A stretch of DNA of 64,000 bases from Protaetiibacter intestinalis (GCF_003627075.1 NZ_CP032630.1:310001-374000), one strand, 5' to 3'. Shown: positions 37,647 to 48,558, numbered from the stretch's first letter. Notes: generated by a model from the letters alone, not told the origin. Program-made: numbers and translations.

Positions 37647-39101
37647 TCAGGCGGGCTCGACGAGCCGACCCAGCAGCTCGACGAGCAGGCGCTCGGCGAG
37701 CGCGGGCGGCAGCGCCTCGATGACCGCGACGAGCGGCGCCTGCGCATCCGGCAGCTCGGCACCCCCGCCGATGCCGAAGCCCTGCAGCAGCGCCCACACC
37801 GTGTCCGCGTCGAGCGCGGTCTCGTCGAGCGGCGGCAGCGCCGCCAGCAGCGCCGACGCGTCGACGTGCGGGATGCCGCGCACGGCATCCGCGCCCGCCA
37901 CGAGCGCCGCGCCGAGCTCGCCGAGCACCGCCTCCGTGACGGGCGTGACCGTGAGGTGGGTCGTCGAGGGCAGCACCGTGCCGTCCGCCTGCCGCAGCGC
38001 GGGCTGCAGCTGCAGCACGAAGCCGTGCGCGCGCACCGCGTCGGCCCAGTGGTGAGGGTCGACCTGTCGCTCGGCCGGCACCGAATCGTCGCTCGCGACC
38101 GCGAACAGCGGGCCGACCGGCTCCCCCACGACGCGCAGACCCTCGATGCCCGCGACCGTCTCCCGCAGGGCCGCCGTGGCACGCGCGCAGGAGGCGGCGA
38201 GCTCGCCGAGCCCCTGGGTACCGAGCGTCTCGGTGATCGCCCACGCGGCGGCCAGCGGCCCGGCCGACTTCGAACCGAGGATCGTGGGGTTGACGACCGG
38301 GTACCCCGGCCAGCGGGTGGTGGCGAAGAACTGGTGCCGCTGCCGGTCGCGCCCGCGCTGCAGCAGCACGGAGGCGCCCTTCGGCGCGTAGCCGAACTTG
38401 TGCAGATCGGCGCTCACGCTCGTGACGCCCGGCACCCGGAAGTCCCACGGCGGCAGCTCGCCCGGCCAGAACGGCAGCACGAGGCCGCCGATGCAGGCGT
38501 CGACGTGCAGCGCGATGCCGCGCTCGGCCGTCACCTCGGCGACCTCCGCCACCGGGTCGAGCACCGCGAAGGGGTAGTTGGGGGCCGAGAGCACGACGAG
38601 CGCGACGTCGTCGCCGAGCCGGGCCACGACATCCGCGGCCGAGACGGCACCGTCCGGCCCCACCGGCACGAGGTCGAGCTCGAGGTCGAGGTAGGCGGCG
38701 GCCTTCTGGAACGCGGCATGCACGGTCGTCGGCGCGAGCAGCCGCGCCCTGCCCCGCGGATGCGTCTGCCGCCAGAGCTCGCGCGCCGTCTTGACCGCGA
38801 GCAGGCAGCTCTCGGTGCCGCCCGAGGTCGCCGAGCCGACGACCTCCGCGTCGCCGTGCAGCAGCCCGCGCACGAAGCCCACGAGCTCCGCCTCGAGCAC
38901 ACCGACCGAACGGAAGGTGGTGGGGTCGAGGCCGTTGACGGGCAGCACCTCGCGGATCGCGCGGGCCGCGACCTCGTCGACAGCCGCGAGCCCCGAGTCG
39001 TACACGTAGCTGAGCACGTGGCCGCCGTGGGTAGGGGCGTCGAGCTCGCGCAGGGCGCGGAGCCGTGCGATGACCGCCTCGGGGTCGGTCGGCGCGCTCA
39101 C
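37647..39101 (-). CDS. PLP-dependent decarboxylase, group II/sphingosine-phosphate-lyase-like
   Basis: The 484-residue protein has the fold type I pattern: GSATSGGTESCLLAVKTARE (cofactor phosphate loop), LHVDACIGGLVLPF (PLP-ring Asp) and SADLHKFGYAPKGASVLL, where the Lys forms the Schiff base. The HK-x-G-x-APKG form is that of sphingosine-1-phosphate lyases and related glutamate-decarboxylase-like enzymes. A C-terminal region of about 90 residues completes it. GTG start overlaps the stop of the GPH symporter (GTGA), so uptake and lysis or decarboxylation of one substrate are probably linked. The substrate cannot be named. Confidence 0.8.
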   Translation of the reverse strand: MSAPTDPEAVIARLRALRELDAPTHGGHVLSYVYDSGLAAVDEVAARAIREVLPVNGLDPTTFRSVGVLEAELVGFVRGLLHGDAEVVGSATSGGTESCLLAVKTARELWRQTHPRGRARLLAPTTVHAAFQKAAAYLDLELDLVPVGPDGAVSAADVVARLGDDVALVVLSAPNYPFAVLDPVAEVAEVTAERGIALHVDACIGGLVLPFWPGELPPWDFRVPGVTSVSADLHKFGYAPKGASVLLQRGRDRQRHQFFATTRWPGYPVVNPTILGSKSAGPLAAAWAITETLGTQGLGELAASCARATAALRETVAGIEGLRVVGEPVGPLFAVASDDSVPAERQVDPHHWADAVRAHGFVLQLQPALRQADGTVLPSTTHLTVTPVTEAVLGELGAALVAGADAVRGIPHVDASALLAALPPLDETALDADTVWALLQGFGIGGGAELPDAQAPLVAVIEALPPALAERLLVELLGRLVEPA

Positions 39102-40489
39102 GAACCGGCCCCGGCATCCGCGACGACCGTCGCATCGTCGCGGATGTCGGCGCGTCGCAACGGATAGCGGCCGAGCGTCCACAGGCTCGCGCCGATGAGG
39201 ATGGCCGGCACGATCGAGAAGCTCAGCACGATGCCGGCGATCGCGTTCGGATCCTGCGTGAGCACCTGCCCCGCGACACCCTCGCGGTAGCCCGTGACGG
39301 CGAGCGCGAGCGACAGCACGATCGCACCGAGCGCCATGCCGGTCGTCTCGCCCGCCGTCCACACCCCGCCGAAGGTGCCCGCGCGGCCCGGGCCGTGCGT
39401 GCGGGCATCGTGCGAGATGACGTCGGGCAGCATCGCCATCGGCAGCGTCTGCATCCCCGCGTAGGCGGCGCCCGCGAGGGCGACGGGCGCGTACAGCCAG
39501 GCGCCCGGCATCCAGACGAGCAGCACGAGCGACAGCGCGGCCAGCCCGAACAGGATCGAGGCCAGCCCGAACGCCCACTCCTTGCCCGTGCGGCGGGCCA
39601 CGACCGCCCAGACGGGCGCGCAGACGAGGGCGGGCGCGATGAGCGCGACGAAGAGGAACGTCGTGCCGTCGTCGGGGTCGTTCAGCACCCACTTGGCGAT
39701 GTAGGCGGCACCCGCGAGCATCATGCCGGTCGCGAGAGCCTGCAGCATGAAGGTCGCGAGCAGGGTGCGGAACGGGCGGCTGCGGCGCAGGGCGGCGACG
39801 CCGTCGGCGTAGAAGGAGGCGAGGGATGCGCGCGGCGGGGCGGGCTGTGCGGGGCCGCGCTCGGCCGAGAACACCGCCACCAGCATCCCCGCACCGAGCA
39901 GCAGGCCCGCGACGACGGCCATGCCGAGGTAGCCCTCGAAGGTCTCGCCGCCGAACGCCTTCCGCAGCGCCGGGCCGCCCGCGCCGAACAGCAGGATCGC
40001 GAGGGTCAGCACGACGACGCGCACCGACAGCAGGCGGGTGCGGGCGTCGTAGTCGTCCGTCAGCTCGGCCGGCAGGGCGATGTAGGGCACCTGGAACAGG
40101 CTGAACGCGGTGGCCGCGAGGATGAACGCCGCGAGCACCCAGAGCCCGCCCGCCACCGGGCCGATGCCCGGCACGACCGCGAAGGTGAGGATGAAGAACA
40201 CCGGCAGCAGCAGGGCGCCGAGCAGCATGAAGCGCCGCCGGGAGCCGGTGACGGCGAGCGAGCGGTCGCTGCGGCCGCCGATCACGGGGTCGATCACGAC
40301 ATCCCAGACCTTCGCGACCGTCACGAGCAGGCCCGCCCAGATCGCGGCCACGCCGAGCGTGTCGGTGAGGTAGATCACGAGCACGAGACCCGGGAGGGTC
40401 GCGAACCCGCCCGTGCCGATCGAGCCGGCCGCGTAGCGGGCGACGACGGATGCGCGAAGCGGTGCCGACGACGACGTCATGTCGGTCAC
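39098..40489 (-). CDS. GPH-family sodium/proton:solute symporter (MFS, MelB-like)
   Basis: The 463-residue protein has twelve membrane segments. VWDVVIDPVIGGRSDRS in loop 2-3 is the GPH signature, with the Asp residues that in MelB bind the cation, and FQVPYIALPAELTDDYDARTRL matches the family loop 4-5. GPH members import glycosides, pentosides or hexuronides, and in actinobacteria other solutes. It precedes and overlaps the PLP-enzyme gene. GTG 40489 and ATG 40480 are both possible starts. Confidence 0.85.
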   Translation of the reverse strand: MTDMTSSSAPLRASVVARYAAGSIGTGGFATLPGLVLVIYLTDTLGVAAIWAGLLVTVAKVWDVVIDPVIGGRSDRSLAVTGSRRRFMLLGALLLPVFFILTFAVVPGIGPVAGGLWVLAAFILAATAFSLFQVPYIALPAELTDDYDARTRLLSVRVVVLTLAILLFGAGGPALRKAFGGETFEGYLGMAVVAGLLLGAGMLVAVFSAERGPAQPAPPRASLASFYADGVAALRRSRPFRTLLATFMLQALATGMMLAGAAYIAKWVLNDPDDGTTFLFVALIAPALVCAPVWAVVARRTGKEWAFGLASILFGLAALSLVLLVWMPGAWLYAPVALAGAAYAGMQTLPMAMLPDVISHDARTHGPGRAGTFGGVWTAGETTGMALGAIVLSLALAVTGYREGVAGQVLTQDPNAIAGIVLSFSIVPAILIGASLWTLGRYPLRRADIRDDATVVADAGAGS

Positions 40490-40559
40490 CCTATCCCGCG
40501 CCGCTCCCCCGCCACGTAGGCTGGGAGGGCACGCCGAGCCGACCAGGAGCCCCGCCCCG

Positions 40560-41225
40560 ATGACCGAGCCGACCCCCGCATCCGACGGACCCCGCAGCTA
40601 CCGCCCCCAGACCCCGTGGGTGAGCGCCGTCGGGTACTTCATCTTCTTCAGCCGCTGGCTGCAGGCGCCCCTCTACCTCGGGCTGATCGTCGCGCAGGCG
40701 ATCTACGTGGTCGTCTTCATGGTGGAGCTGTGGCACCTCGGCGAGGAGGTCATCTCGCACTGGCCGCACGTCGACGAGGCGACCATCATGCTGGGCGTGC
40801 TCGGCCTCATCGACGTGGTCATGATCGCCAACCTGCTCATCATGGTGATCATCGGCGGCTACGAGACCTTCGTCTCGCGCATCAAGGTCGACGGCCACCC
40901 CGACCAGCCGGAGTGGCTCAGCCACGTCAACGCGAACGTGCTCAAGGTGAAGCTCGCGATGGCGATCATCGGCATCTCGTCGATCCACCTGCTGAAGACC
41001 TTCATCGCCGTGAGCGACATCGGCTCGGATGTGGTGGTCGACGACACGACGGGCGAGCGGTACACCTCGGAGGGCGTGTTCTGGCAGGTGATGATCCACC
41101 TGACCTTCATCCTCTCGGCGCTCGCGCTCGCCTGGATCGACCGGATGTCGGTCAAGGCGCACCTCGCCCACGCGCCCCGGGAGGGCGAGCAGCCGCTCGA
41201 GCCGCACCTCGGCGCGGCGCGCTGA
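40560..41225 (+). CDS. UPF0114/YqhA-family membrane protein
   Basis: The 221-residue protein contains membrane segments such as WLQAPLYLGLIVAQAIYVVVFMVEL and LGVLGLIDVVMIANLLIMVIIGGYETFVSR, followed by VNANVLKVKLAMAIIGISSIHLLKTFI and a last helix near residue 185. This is the TIGR00645/UPF0114 pattern, widespread and uncharacterised. AGGAGC about 12 nt upstream supports ATG 40560; TAGGCT near 40516 could be its -10 box with a short leader. The stop lies only 4 bp from the convergent SRAP gene. Confidence 0.87.
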   Translation: MTEPTPASDGPRSYRPQTPWVSAVGYFIFFSRWLQAPLYLGLIVAQAIYVVVFMVELWHLGEEVISHWPHVDEATIMLGVLGLIDVVMIANLLIMVIIGGYETFVSRIKVDGHPDQPEWLSHVNANVLKVKLAMAIIGISSIHLLKTFIAVSDIGSDVVVDDTTGERYTSEGVFWQVMIHLTFILSALALAWIDRMSVKAHLAHAPREGEQPLEPHLGAAR

Positions 41226-41229
41226 GACC

Positions 41230-41937
41230 TCAGCCCGCGAGCGGCTCGATGAGGGCCGGGTCGAGCGGGTCGACGGTGCGCGAGTTGTTGACGCGCCGGT
41301 CGACCTCGTAGCCGCTGAGGGTCGCGGCGACCTCGCCGGAGACCGCCTCGAGCAGGTCGAGCATGCGCTGCCGTTCGGCCTCCGTGTCGAGCCTGGCGGG
41401 GTTCAGCCACTCCTCGTAGACGTCGCGCGTGAGGAACGCGGGCATGCGGTCGTGCACCTCGCCCGAGGCATCCCGCGCCTCGCGCGTGACGATGACGCAC
41501 GAGACCGCCCAGTCGCCCTCGACCCTGCGGGCGGTCGCGAGGCCGGCCGCCGCGAGGATCGGGCGCTCGCCGTGCAGGAAGTGGGCCTGCTTGTCGCCCT
41601 TCTCGCCCGTCCACTCGTAGTAGCCCCGCATCGGCACGATGCAGCGGTTGCCCGCGAAGGCCGACTTCCACAGGCCGTTGCTCGCGATCGTCTCGATGCG
41701 GGCGTTGAACTGCGGTCGGGACTTCGCGGTGAGGAACGGCGGGTGGAAGTCCCACTCGGCGAGCTCGAGGGTGCGGGCGAGCTCGCCCTGCGCGTTCGCC
41801 CGCTCGCGCACGATCGGCACGAGCTCGGTGGGGGCGATCGAGAACCTCGGCACCCAGTCGCGGAGGTCTCCGCCAGATGCCACGAACTCCTCGATGAGCT
41901 CGTTGGTCTCGGAGTCGTTCGCGAACCGTCCGCACAT
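41230..41937 (-). CDS. SOS response-associated peptidase (SRAP, YedK/HMCES-like)
   Basis: The 235-residue protein begins MCGRF, with Cys2 as the residue that forms a thiazolidine crosslink to abasic sites after Met removal. PRFSIAPTELVPIVRE, FNARIETI, RCIVPMRGYYEW and the histidine in VHDRMPAFL complete the SRAP active site (Asn, Glu, His). The protein shields abasic sites in single-stranded DNA. ATG 41937 is preceded by GAGAAT at the 6-nt spacing. It fits the repair genes nearby but is a single cistron. Confidence 0.95.
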   Translation of the reverse strand: MCGRFANDSETNELIEEFVASGGDLRDWVPRFSIAPTELVPIVRERANAQGELARTLELAEWDFHPPFLTAKSRPQFNARIETIASNGLWKSAFAGNRCIVPMRGYYEWTGEKGDKQAHFLHGERPILAAAGLATARRVEGDWAVSCVIVTREARDASGEVHDRMPAFLTRDVYEEWLNPARLDTEAERQRMLDLLEAVSGEVAATLSGYEVDRRVNNSRTVDPLDPALIEPLAG

Positions 41938-41989
41938 GCCGCCATTCTCGCGCGCACCGCAGACACCCGCGGCGGATGCGGGGCGACGA

Positions 41990-43396
41990 TCAGTCGGCGG
42001 CGAGCGCGGGGCGGCGGTCGGCCCACGGCCGGGCGGCCTCGAGCTGGGCGGAGAGGCTCACGAGCAGCGGTTCGGAGTCGGCGGGGCCGACGAGCTGCAC
42101 GGCGAGCGGCAGCCCGGCCGCATCGAAGCCCGCCGGCACCGAGGCGGCGGGGTTGCCGAAGACGTTCCAGATCGAGGTGAACGAGGCCACCGGCCGGGCG
42201 AGCTCAGCCGCCTCGAGGCCGCTCGCCGCGAGCAGCCGGCCGGCCGGCTGCGCGGCGGTCGGGGTGGTCGGCATGAGCAGCACGTCGTAGGCGCCGAACA
42301 CTCGCGCGAGGAACTCGTCGCCCGCACGCGCGGAGCTGCGCTCGGCCCATCCGCCGAGCGGCGCGAGCGCCCGCGCGATCCGCAGCACGGTGCGGGTGCG
42401 CGGCTCGAGCCGGTCGCGATGCTCGACCGCGGCGGCCTCGTCGCGCACGCCCCCGCCGAGCTGCACCTGGAACGCGATGCGCAGATCGGGGTAACGCGGG
42501 TCGGCCTCCGTCACCTCGTGGCCGAGCGAGGCGAGCAGCTCGCCCGTCGCCCGCACCGCGGCGGCCGTGTCGGCATCCGGTTCCGCGTCGCGCATGGGGT
42601 TCGCGAGCGAGAGCAGCACGCGAAGCCGCCCCGGTTCGCGCGCGGATGCCGCGAGCAGCGACTCCGGCAACGGTGCGGCGCGATAGCGGTCGGCATCCGC
42701 GGCGCCCGAGATGACGTCGTACACGAGCGCGCTGTCGGCGACCGTGCGGGTGAGCGGGCCGCGTGTGCCGAGCGCGCGCCACAGGTCGCGCGCGGGGGCC
42801 GAGCTCACCCGGCCGCGCTGGGGCTTCAGCCCGAACACCCCGCACCAGCTCGCCGGCAGGCGGATGCTGCCGCCGCCGTCGCCGCCGATGCCCATCGCCA
42901 CGATGCCCGCCGCGACCGCGGCGCCCGTGCCGCCGGAGGAGCCGGCGGGCGAGCGGCTGAGGTCCCAGGGGTTGCGGGTGATGCCGTGGGCGTCCGACTC
43001 GGTGAACGGCCAGATGCCGAACTCGGGCATGCGCGTCGTGCCGACCACGACCGCGCCCGCGGCACGGAGCCTCCGCACCACCTCGCCGTCGGCGGATGCC
43101 GGGGTGCTGTTGCCGCGCCCGCCGAACCCGGTCACGAGCCCCGCGACGTCGTTCTCCTCCTTGATCGCCACCGGCACGCCGTGCAGTGCCCCGCGCGGGC
43201 GCCCCGCGGCGAGCTCCGCGTCGAGCGCCTCGGCCTCCTCGCGGGCCTGGTCGCGGACGTGCGCGAACGCGTTCAGCTCGACGTCGAGCGCCGCGATCCG
43301 CGCGAGCGCGTGGTCGACGAGGGCGCGCGAGGTGGTCTCGCCGTCGGCCACCCGGCGGGCCTGCTCGACGAGCGACGAGAACGACGGCTCGGGCAC
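41990..43396 (-). CDS. Amidase signature family hydrolase
   Basis: The 468-residue protein shows the Ser-cisSer-Lys triad context: VPVAIKEEND (Lys), SPAGSSGGTGAAVAAG (cis-Ser) and the catalytic Ser in GDGGGSIRLPASWCGVFGLKP. It follows the GatA/nylon-hydrolase amidase family in length and order. There are no gatB or gatC genes nearby, so a general amidase rather than the tRNA amidotransferase is likely. It starts 3 bp after the lsr2 stop, so the two form an operon. Substrate unknown. Confidence 0.9.
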   Translation of the reverse strand: MPEPSFSSLVEQARRVADGETTSRALVDHALARIAALDVELNAFAHVRDQAREEAEALDAELAAGRPRGALHGVPVAIKEENDVAGLVTGFGGRGNSTPASADGEVVRRLRAAGAVVVGTTRMPEFGIWPFTESDAHGITRNPWDLSRSPAGSSGGTGAAVAAGIVAMGIGGDGGGSIRLPASWCGVFGLKPQRGRVSSAPARDLWRALGTRGPLTRTVADSALVYDVISGAADADRYRAAPLPESLLAASAREPGRLRVLLSLANPMRDAEPDADTAAAVRATGELLASLGHEVTEADPRYPDLRIAFQVQLGGGVRDEAAAVEHRDRLEPRTRTVLRIARALAPLGGWAERSSARAGDEFLARVFGAYDVLLMPTTPTAAQPAGRLLAASGLEAAELARPVASFTSIWNVFGNPAASVPAGFDAAGLPLAVQLVGPADSEPLLVSLSAQLEAARPWADRRPALAAD

Positions 43397-43399
43397 GCG

Positions 43400-43744
43400 T
43401 CAGTGGGCGGCGTCGTAGGCGTCGACGATCTCGGCCTTGATGCGGCCGCGGTCGCCCACCGTGTAGCCGGCCCCCTGCGCCCAGGAGCGGATCGCGGCGA
43501 GCCGCTCGGCATCCGCGCCCTTCGCCCGTGCGCGCGGCGCGGATGCGGTGCGCGTGGACCCTCCGACGCGGCGCCCCGCGGCGATGAACGGCGCGAGCGC
43601 CTCGGCGAGGGCCGCCGCGTTGCCGGCGGAGAGGTCGATCTCGTACTCCACCCCGTCGAGCGCGAAGCGCGTGGTGCGGCTGCCGGCGGGGAGCTCCTCG
43701 CCGTCGAGGTCGTCGGTGAGGATCGTGATCGTCTTCTTCGCCAT
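43400..43744 (-). CDS. lsr2: Lsr2 nucleoid-associated protein
   Basis: The 114-residue protein has the N-terminal dimer domain (ITILTDDLDGEEL...TTRFALDGVEYEIDLSAGNAAAL) and a C-terminal DNA-binding domain with the AT-hook-like GDRGRIKAEIVDAY, where RGR contacts the minor groove of AT-rich DNA. Lsr2 is the actinobacterial H-NS analogue that silences horizontally acquired genes. ATG 43744 has TACACT ending 6 nt upstream. The amidase gene follows after 3 bp. Confidence 0.95.
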   Translation of the reverse strand: MAKKTITILTDDLDGEELPAGSRTTRFALDGVEYEIDLSAGNAAALAEALAPFIAAGRRVGGSTRTASAPRARAKGADAERLAAIRSWAQGAGYTVGDRGRIKAEIVDAYDAAH

Positions 43745-43750
43745 GCCTGG

Positions 43751-43756
43751 AGTGTA
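43751..43756 (-). promoter_or_regulatory. -10 box TACACT for lsr2
   Basis: Reverse-strand TACACT ends 6 nt before ATG 43744. Confidence 0.55.
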
Positions 43757-43803
43757 GGGCCGCGGGGGCGCGTGGCGGAGGATTCCGGGACGCGGGGCGC
43801 GAG

Positions 43804-43840
43804 CGAGAAAAGCCCGGTCCTGTGGACCGGGCTTTTCTCG
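43804..43840 (-). terminator. Intrinsic terminator after tRNA-Glu
   Basis: A perfect 17-bp stem (43804-43820 with 43824-43840, loop TGT) with CTTTTCTC at the end follows the tRNA-Glu gene on the reverse strand; by symmetry it could also stop transcription in the other direction. Confidence 0.9.
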
Positions 43841-43844
43841 TTGG

Positions 43845-43917
43845 TGACCCCAGCGGGATTCGAACCCGCGTTACCGCCGTGAGAGGGCGGCGTACTAGGC
43901 CGCTATACGATGGGGCC
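43845..43917 (-). tRNA. tRNA-Glu (anticodon CTC)
   Basis: Reverse-strand cloverleaf from GGCCCCA at 43917 to TGGGGTC and discriminator A at 43845, with CCA encoded just after it (43844-43842). The anticodon arm CCGCC-CTCTCAC-GGCGG gives CTC. T arm GCGGG-TTCGAAT-CCCGC. Confidence 0.95.
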
Positions 43918-43982
43918 GTTTCGCGACAACTTGACGATTATGCCACAGCGCGCAGACACCGCCAAAACGGGCGCGACTCGCG

Positions 43983-44906
43983 TCAGGCGAGCACCCGCAG
44001 CACCCCCGGGACGACCTCGAGCTGGATGGGCAGCGGCGCGATCCGCTCCCCGTCCGCGTAGGCCACCACCTCCGTGTCGGCGGCGATGCGGATGCGACGC
44101 ACGCGCTCCATCCGCACCCGCGGGTCGGTCACGTGCTCGCCGCGGAACACCCGCGGGAAGATCCGCAGGAACGAGAACCTCGACAGCGGCTTCACGATCA
44201 TGACGTCGAGCAGGCCGTCGTCGACGAGCGCGTCGGGCGTCACCTTCATGCCGCCGCCGATCGAGACGTTGTTGCCCACCGAGACCATGAGCGCCTCCAC
44301 CTCGTCGGCTGTGCCGTCGAGTTCGAGCCGGTAGCGGATGGGGTGCAGCCGGGCGAGCTCCGCGAACAGCGCGAGGATGTAGCGGCTCGCCCCCTTCGGG
44401 TGCCGCATGCTGTTCGCACGCTCGTTGACGATCGCGTCGAAGCCCGCCGAGAGCACGCACGCGAACCAGCGCTGCCCGGGGTCGCCGGTGGCGGCATCCG
44501 TCCAGTCGATGCGCACCGCGTCGATCGCCCGCGGCGGGCGGCCGAGGACGGCGTCGAGGTGGCGGATGGCGGCCTCCGTGTCGTCGTGCGGGATGCCGAG
44601 GCCGCGCGCCATGTCGTTGCCGGTGCCGGAGGGGATGATGCCGAGCGGCACGCGGGTGCCGACCACGAGGTTGGTGCCGAGGTTGACCATGCCGTCGCCG
44701 CCCACCACGACGAGCGCGTCGGGCTTCGTGCGCACGGCCGCCGCCGCGGAGGCGAGCAGCGACTCGAAGTCGGGCTCGGTGAGCGAGGTGACCTCGTGGC
44801 CCATGGCGCGCAGCGTCTGCACGACCGCGGGGCCCACGGCCCGGCTCGCACCGAACGAGGCCGAGGGGTTGATGGCGACCACCACCCGCCTCGGCTTCGT
44901 CGTCAT
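43983..44906 (-). CDS. Diacylglycerol/lipid kinase family protein (YegS/DgkB-like)
   Basis: The 307-residue protein begins VVVAINPSASFG and holds VVVGGDGMVNLGTNLV (the GGDG nucleotide-binding motif) and LGIIPSGTGNDMARGLGI, all hallmarks of the DAGK catalytic domain. The C-terminal half (GGGMKVTPDALVDDGLLDVMIV) completes the fold. It phosphorylates diacylglycerol or a related lipid at the membrane. The gene precedes tRNA-Glu on the same strand, and a 64-bp palindrome lies just upstream of it. Confidence 0.92.
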   Translation of the reverse strand: MTTKPRRVVVAINPSASFGASRAVGPAVVQTLRAMGHEVTSLTEPDFESLLASAAAAVRTKPDALVVVGGDGMVNLGTNLVVGTRVPLGIIPSGTGNDMARGLGIPHDDTEAAIRHLDAVLGRPPRAIDAVRIDWTDAATGDPGQRWFACVLSAGFDAIVNERANSMRHPKGASRYILALFAELARLHPIRYRLELDGTADEVEALMVSVGNNVSIGGGMKVTPDALVDDGLLDVMIVKPLSRFSFLRIFPRVFRGEHVTDPRVRMERVRRIRIAADTEVVAYADGERIAPLPIQLEVVPGVLRVLA

Positions 44907-44932
44907 CCGCCCATCATGGCATCCGTCACCTC

Positions 44933-44996
44933 CGCGAAAGTACGCACTTTTGGGCCTCTGGGCGGCGTGTCGCGCCCAAAAGCACGTACTTTCGCG
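44933..44996. repeat. 64-bp palindrome, CGCGAAAGTACG family
   Basis: Arms 44933-44955 and 44974-44996 pair over 23 bp with two central mismatches and an 18-bp loop. Its left arm begins CGCGAAAGTACGCACTTTTG. It lies between the P-type ATPase stop and the kinase start, both reverse strand. Shape is close to the 63-bp element at 2758, but the sequence is unrelated. Confidence 0.85.
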
Positions 44997-45003
44997 GACG
45001 GGA

Positions 45004-47210
<2,207 letters not shown>

Positions 47211-47214
<4 letters not shown>

Positions 47215-47492
47215 GCCCCCCGGTTCTGCTGCAGCTCGAACACCGCGAGCAGTTCCTCGACGGCTCGCTCGCGCGTCTCGCCGCCCTCGTCGAACATGTG
47301 CGACACGTGGGTGCGCAGGTGGTTCTCGACGAGCAGCTTGTTGAGGCTTCGCAGCGACTTCTGGATGGCGAGGGTCTGCGTGATGATGTCGACGCAGTAG
47401 GCCTCGTCGTCGATCATCTTCTCCACGCCGCGCAGTTGGCCCTGGATGATGCGGCTGCGATGCAGCGCGCGCTTCTTGATGTCGTCGATCAT
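47211..47492 (-). CDS. CsoR/RcnR-family metal-sensing repressor (Cys-His-His variant)
   Basis: The 93-residue all-helical protein has the family core (HRSRIIQGQLRGVEKMIDDEAYCVDIITQ). Ligand positions are Cys33, His58 and His62; classical CsoR has Cys at the last position. It is followed by the P-type ATPase in a coupled operon. A perfect 19-bp palindrome of GATACCCCC-A-GGGGGTATC overlaps the -10 box TATCAT, which ends 6 nt before the ATG, so the protein almost certainly represses this operon until metal binds. Copper is the likeliest metal given the ATPase type. Confidence 0.92.
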
Positions 47493-47500
47493 GCGGCCAT

Positions 47501-47519
47501 GATACCCCCAGGGGGTATC
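47501..47519. promoter_or_regulatory. CsoR-type operator overlapping the csoR -10 box
   Basis: GATACCCCC-A-GGGGGTATC is a perfect 9-1-9 palindrome of the G-tract type bound by CsoR/RcnR tetramers. It overlaps TATCAT (47499-47504 on the reverse strand), the -10 box of the csoR-ATPase operon. Confidence 0.88.
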
Positions 47520-47529
47520 TGCCGCCAGC

Positions 47530-48501
47530 TCAGTCCCCGAACACCTCGTGCAGGATGCGGATGGTCTCGCCCTCCCACCAGGCGCCGCCGCCCTCGTGGC
47601 CGTTGAACGGGAACACCTCGATCGACTTCTCCCCCGCGTACGCGTTGAACGCCCCGAACACGGTCGACGGCTTGCAGATCTCGTCCATGAGTCCCGCCGT
47701 GAACCACGCGGGAGCGGTCGCGCGGCGGGCGAAGTTCACGCCGTCGAAGTAGGCGAGCGTCTCGAGCACCGACGCCGTCTTGCCGCGATGCTGGGCCAGG
47801 TAGCGCACCACCTCGCGGTACGGGTCGCTGTCGTGGATGACGAGCGCGCGCGGGAAGTCGCACATGAACGGCACCGACGGCAGCACCGCGACCAGGTCGG
47901 GCACGAGCCCCGCGGCGGCGAGCGTGATGCCGCCGCCCTGGCTGCCGCCCGTGACGGCGATGCGCTCCGGGTCGACCACGTCGAGCGTGCGGGCCGCGTC
48001 GACCGCCCGCACGGCATCCGTGAACAGCCGACGGTAGTAGTACGTCTCGCGCGCGTCGATGCCGCGCGTCATGACACCCGGGATCTGCGGCCCCGTGACG
48101 CCCTCGTCGGCCGTCGCACCGACCGACCAGCCCGAGCCCTGCCCGCGGGTGTCCATGAACAGGTGGGCGAACCCGGCGGATGCGTAGCCGAGGTTCTCGG
48201 TCGGCAGCGCGCGACCCCCGCCGTAGCCCTGGTAGTTGACGACCGTCGGGAGCGGTCCGGATGCGCCGCGCGGCACACGCAGCCACGCCTTGACCGGCTG
48301 CCCGCCGAACCCGGGGAAGGTGACGTCGTACACGTCGAGCGTGCGCAGCCCGACGTCCACCCGCTCGAGCTCGACGGCGCCGGACGGGGCGGCGGCGCGG
48401 CTCTCGGCCAGCGTCTCCTCCCAGAACGCATCGAAGTCGGCGGGGTCGGTCTGGGCGCTGCGGTACTCCCTCAGCTCGGCCTCGGGCAGGTCGACGAACA
48501 T
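47530..48501 (-). CDS. Acetylxylan esterase/cephalosporin-C deacetylase family hydrolase
   Basis: The 323-residue alpha/beta hydrolase has VTGGSQGGGITLAAAGL with the nucleophilic Ser and matches the AXE1 family, including MDTRGQGSGWS and DARETYYYRRLFTDAVRAVD. A late Asp (LMDEICKPST) and His (FNGHEGGGAWW) complete the triad. It deacetylates xylan, oligosaccharides or cephalosporin C in characterised members and is cytosolic here (no signal). GAGGAGGAAATGG gives a good ribosome site before the ATG. It is divergent from the MBL-fold gene. Confidence 0.9.
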   Translation of the reverse strand: MFVDLPEAELREYRSAQTDPADFDAFWEETLAESRAAAPSGAVELERVDVGLRTLDVYDVTFPGFGGQPVKAWLRVPRGASGPLPTVVNYQGYGGGRALPTENLGYASAGFAHLFMDTRGQGSGWSVGATADEGVTGPQIPGVMTRGIDARETYYYRRLFTDAVRAVDAARTLDVVDPERIAVTGGSQGGGITLAAAGLVPDLVAVLPSVPFMCDFPRALVIHDSDPYREVVRYLAQHRGKTASVLETLAYFDGVNFARRATAPAWFTAGLMDEICKPSTVFGAFNAYAGEKSIEVFPFNGHEGGGAWWEGETIRILHEVFGD

Positions 48502-48545
48502 CCATTTCCTCCTCGGTCGTCCTCACCCTATCCAGGGCCTGAGGC

Positions 48546-48551
48546 TAGGGT
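48546..48551 (+). promoter_or_regulatory. -10 box TAGGGT
   Basis: TAGGGT ends 7 nt before ATG 48559. A matching TAGGGT on the reverse strand at 48525-48530 may serve the divergent esterase gene. Confidence 0.5.
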
Positions 48552-48558
48552 CGGATGC

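Noticed and set aside
41990..43396. GatA subunit of the tRNA amidotransferase
   Set aside because: The amidase has the right fold but there are no gatB or gatC genes and it is in an operon with lsr2.
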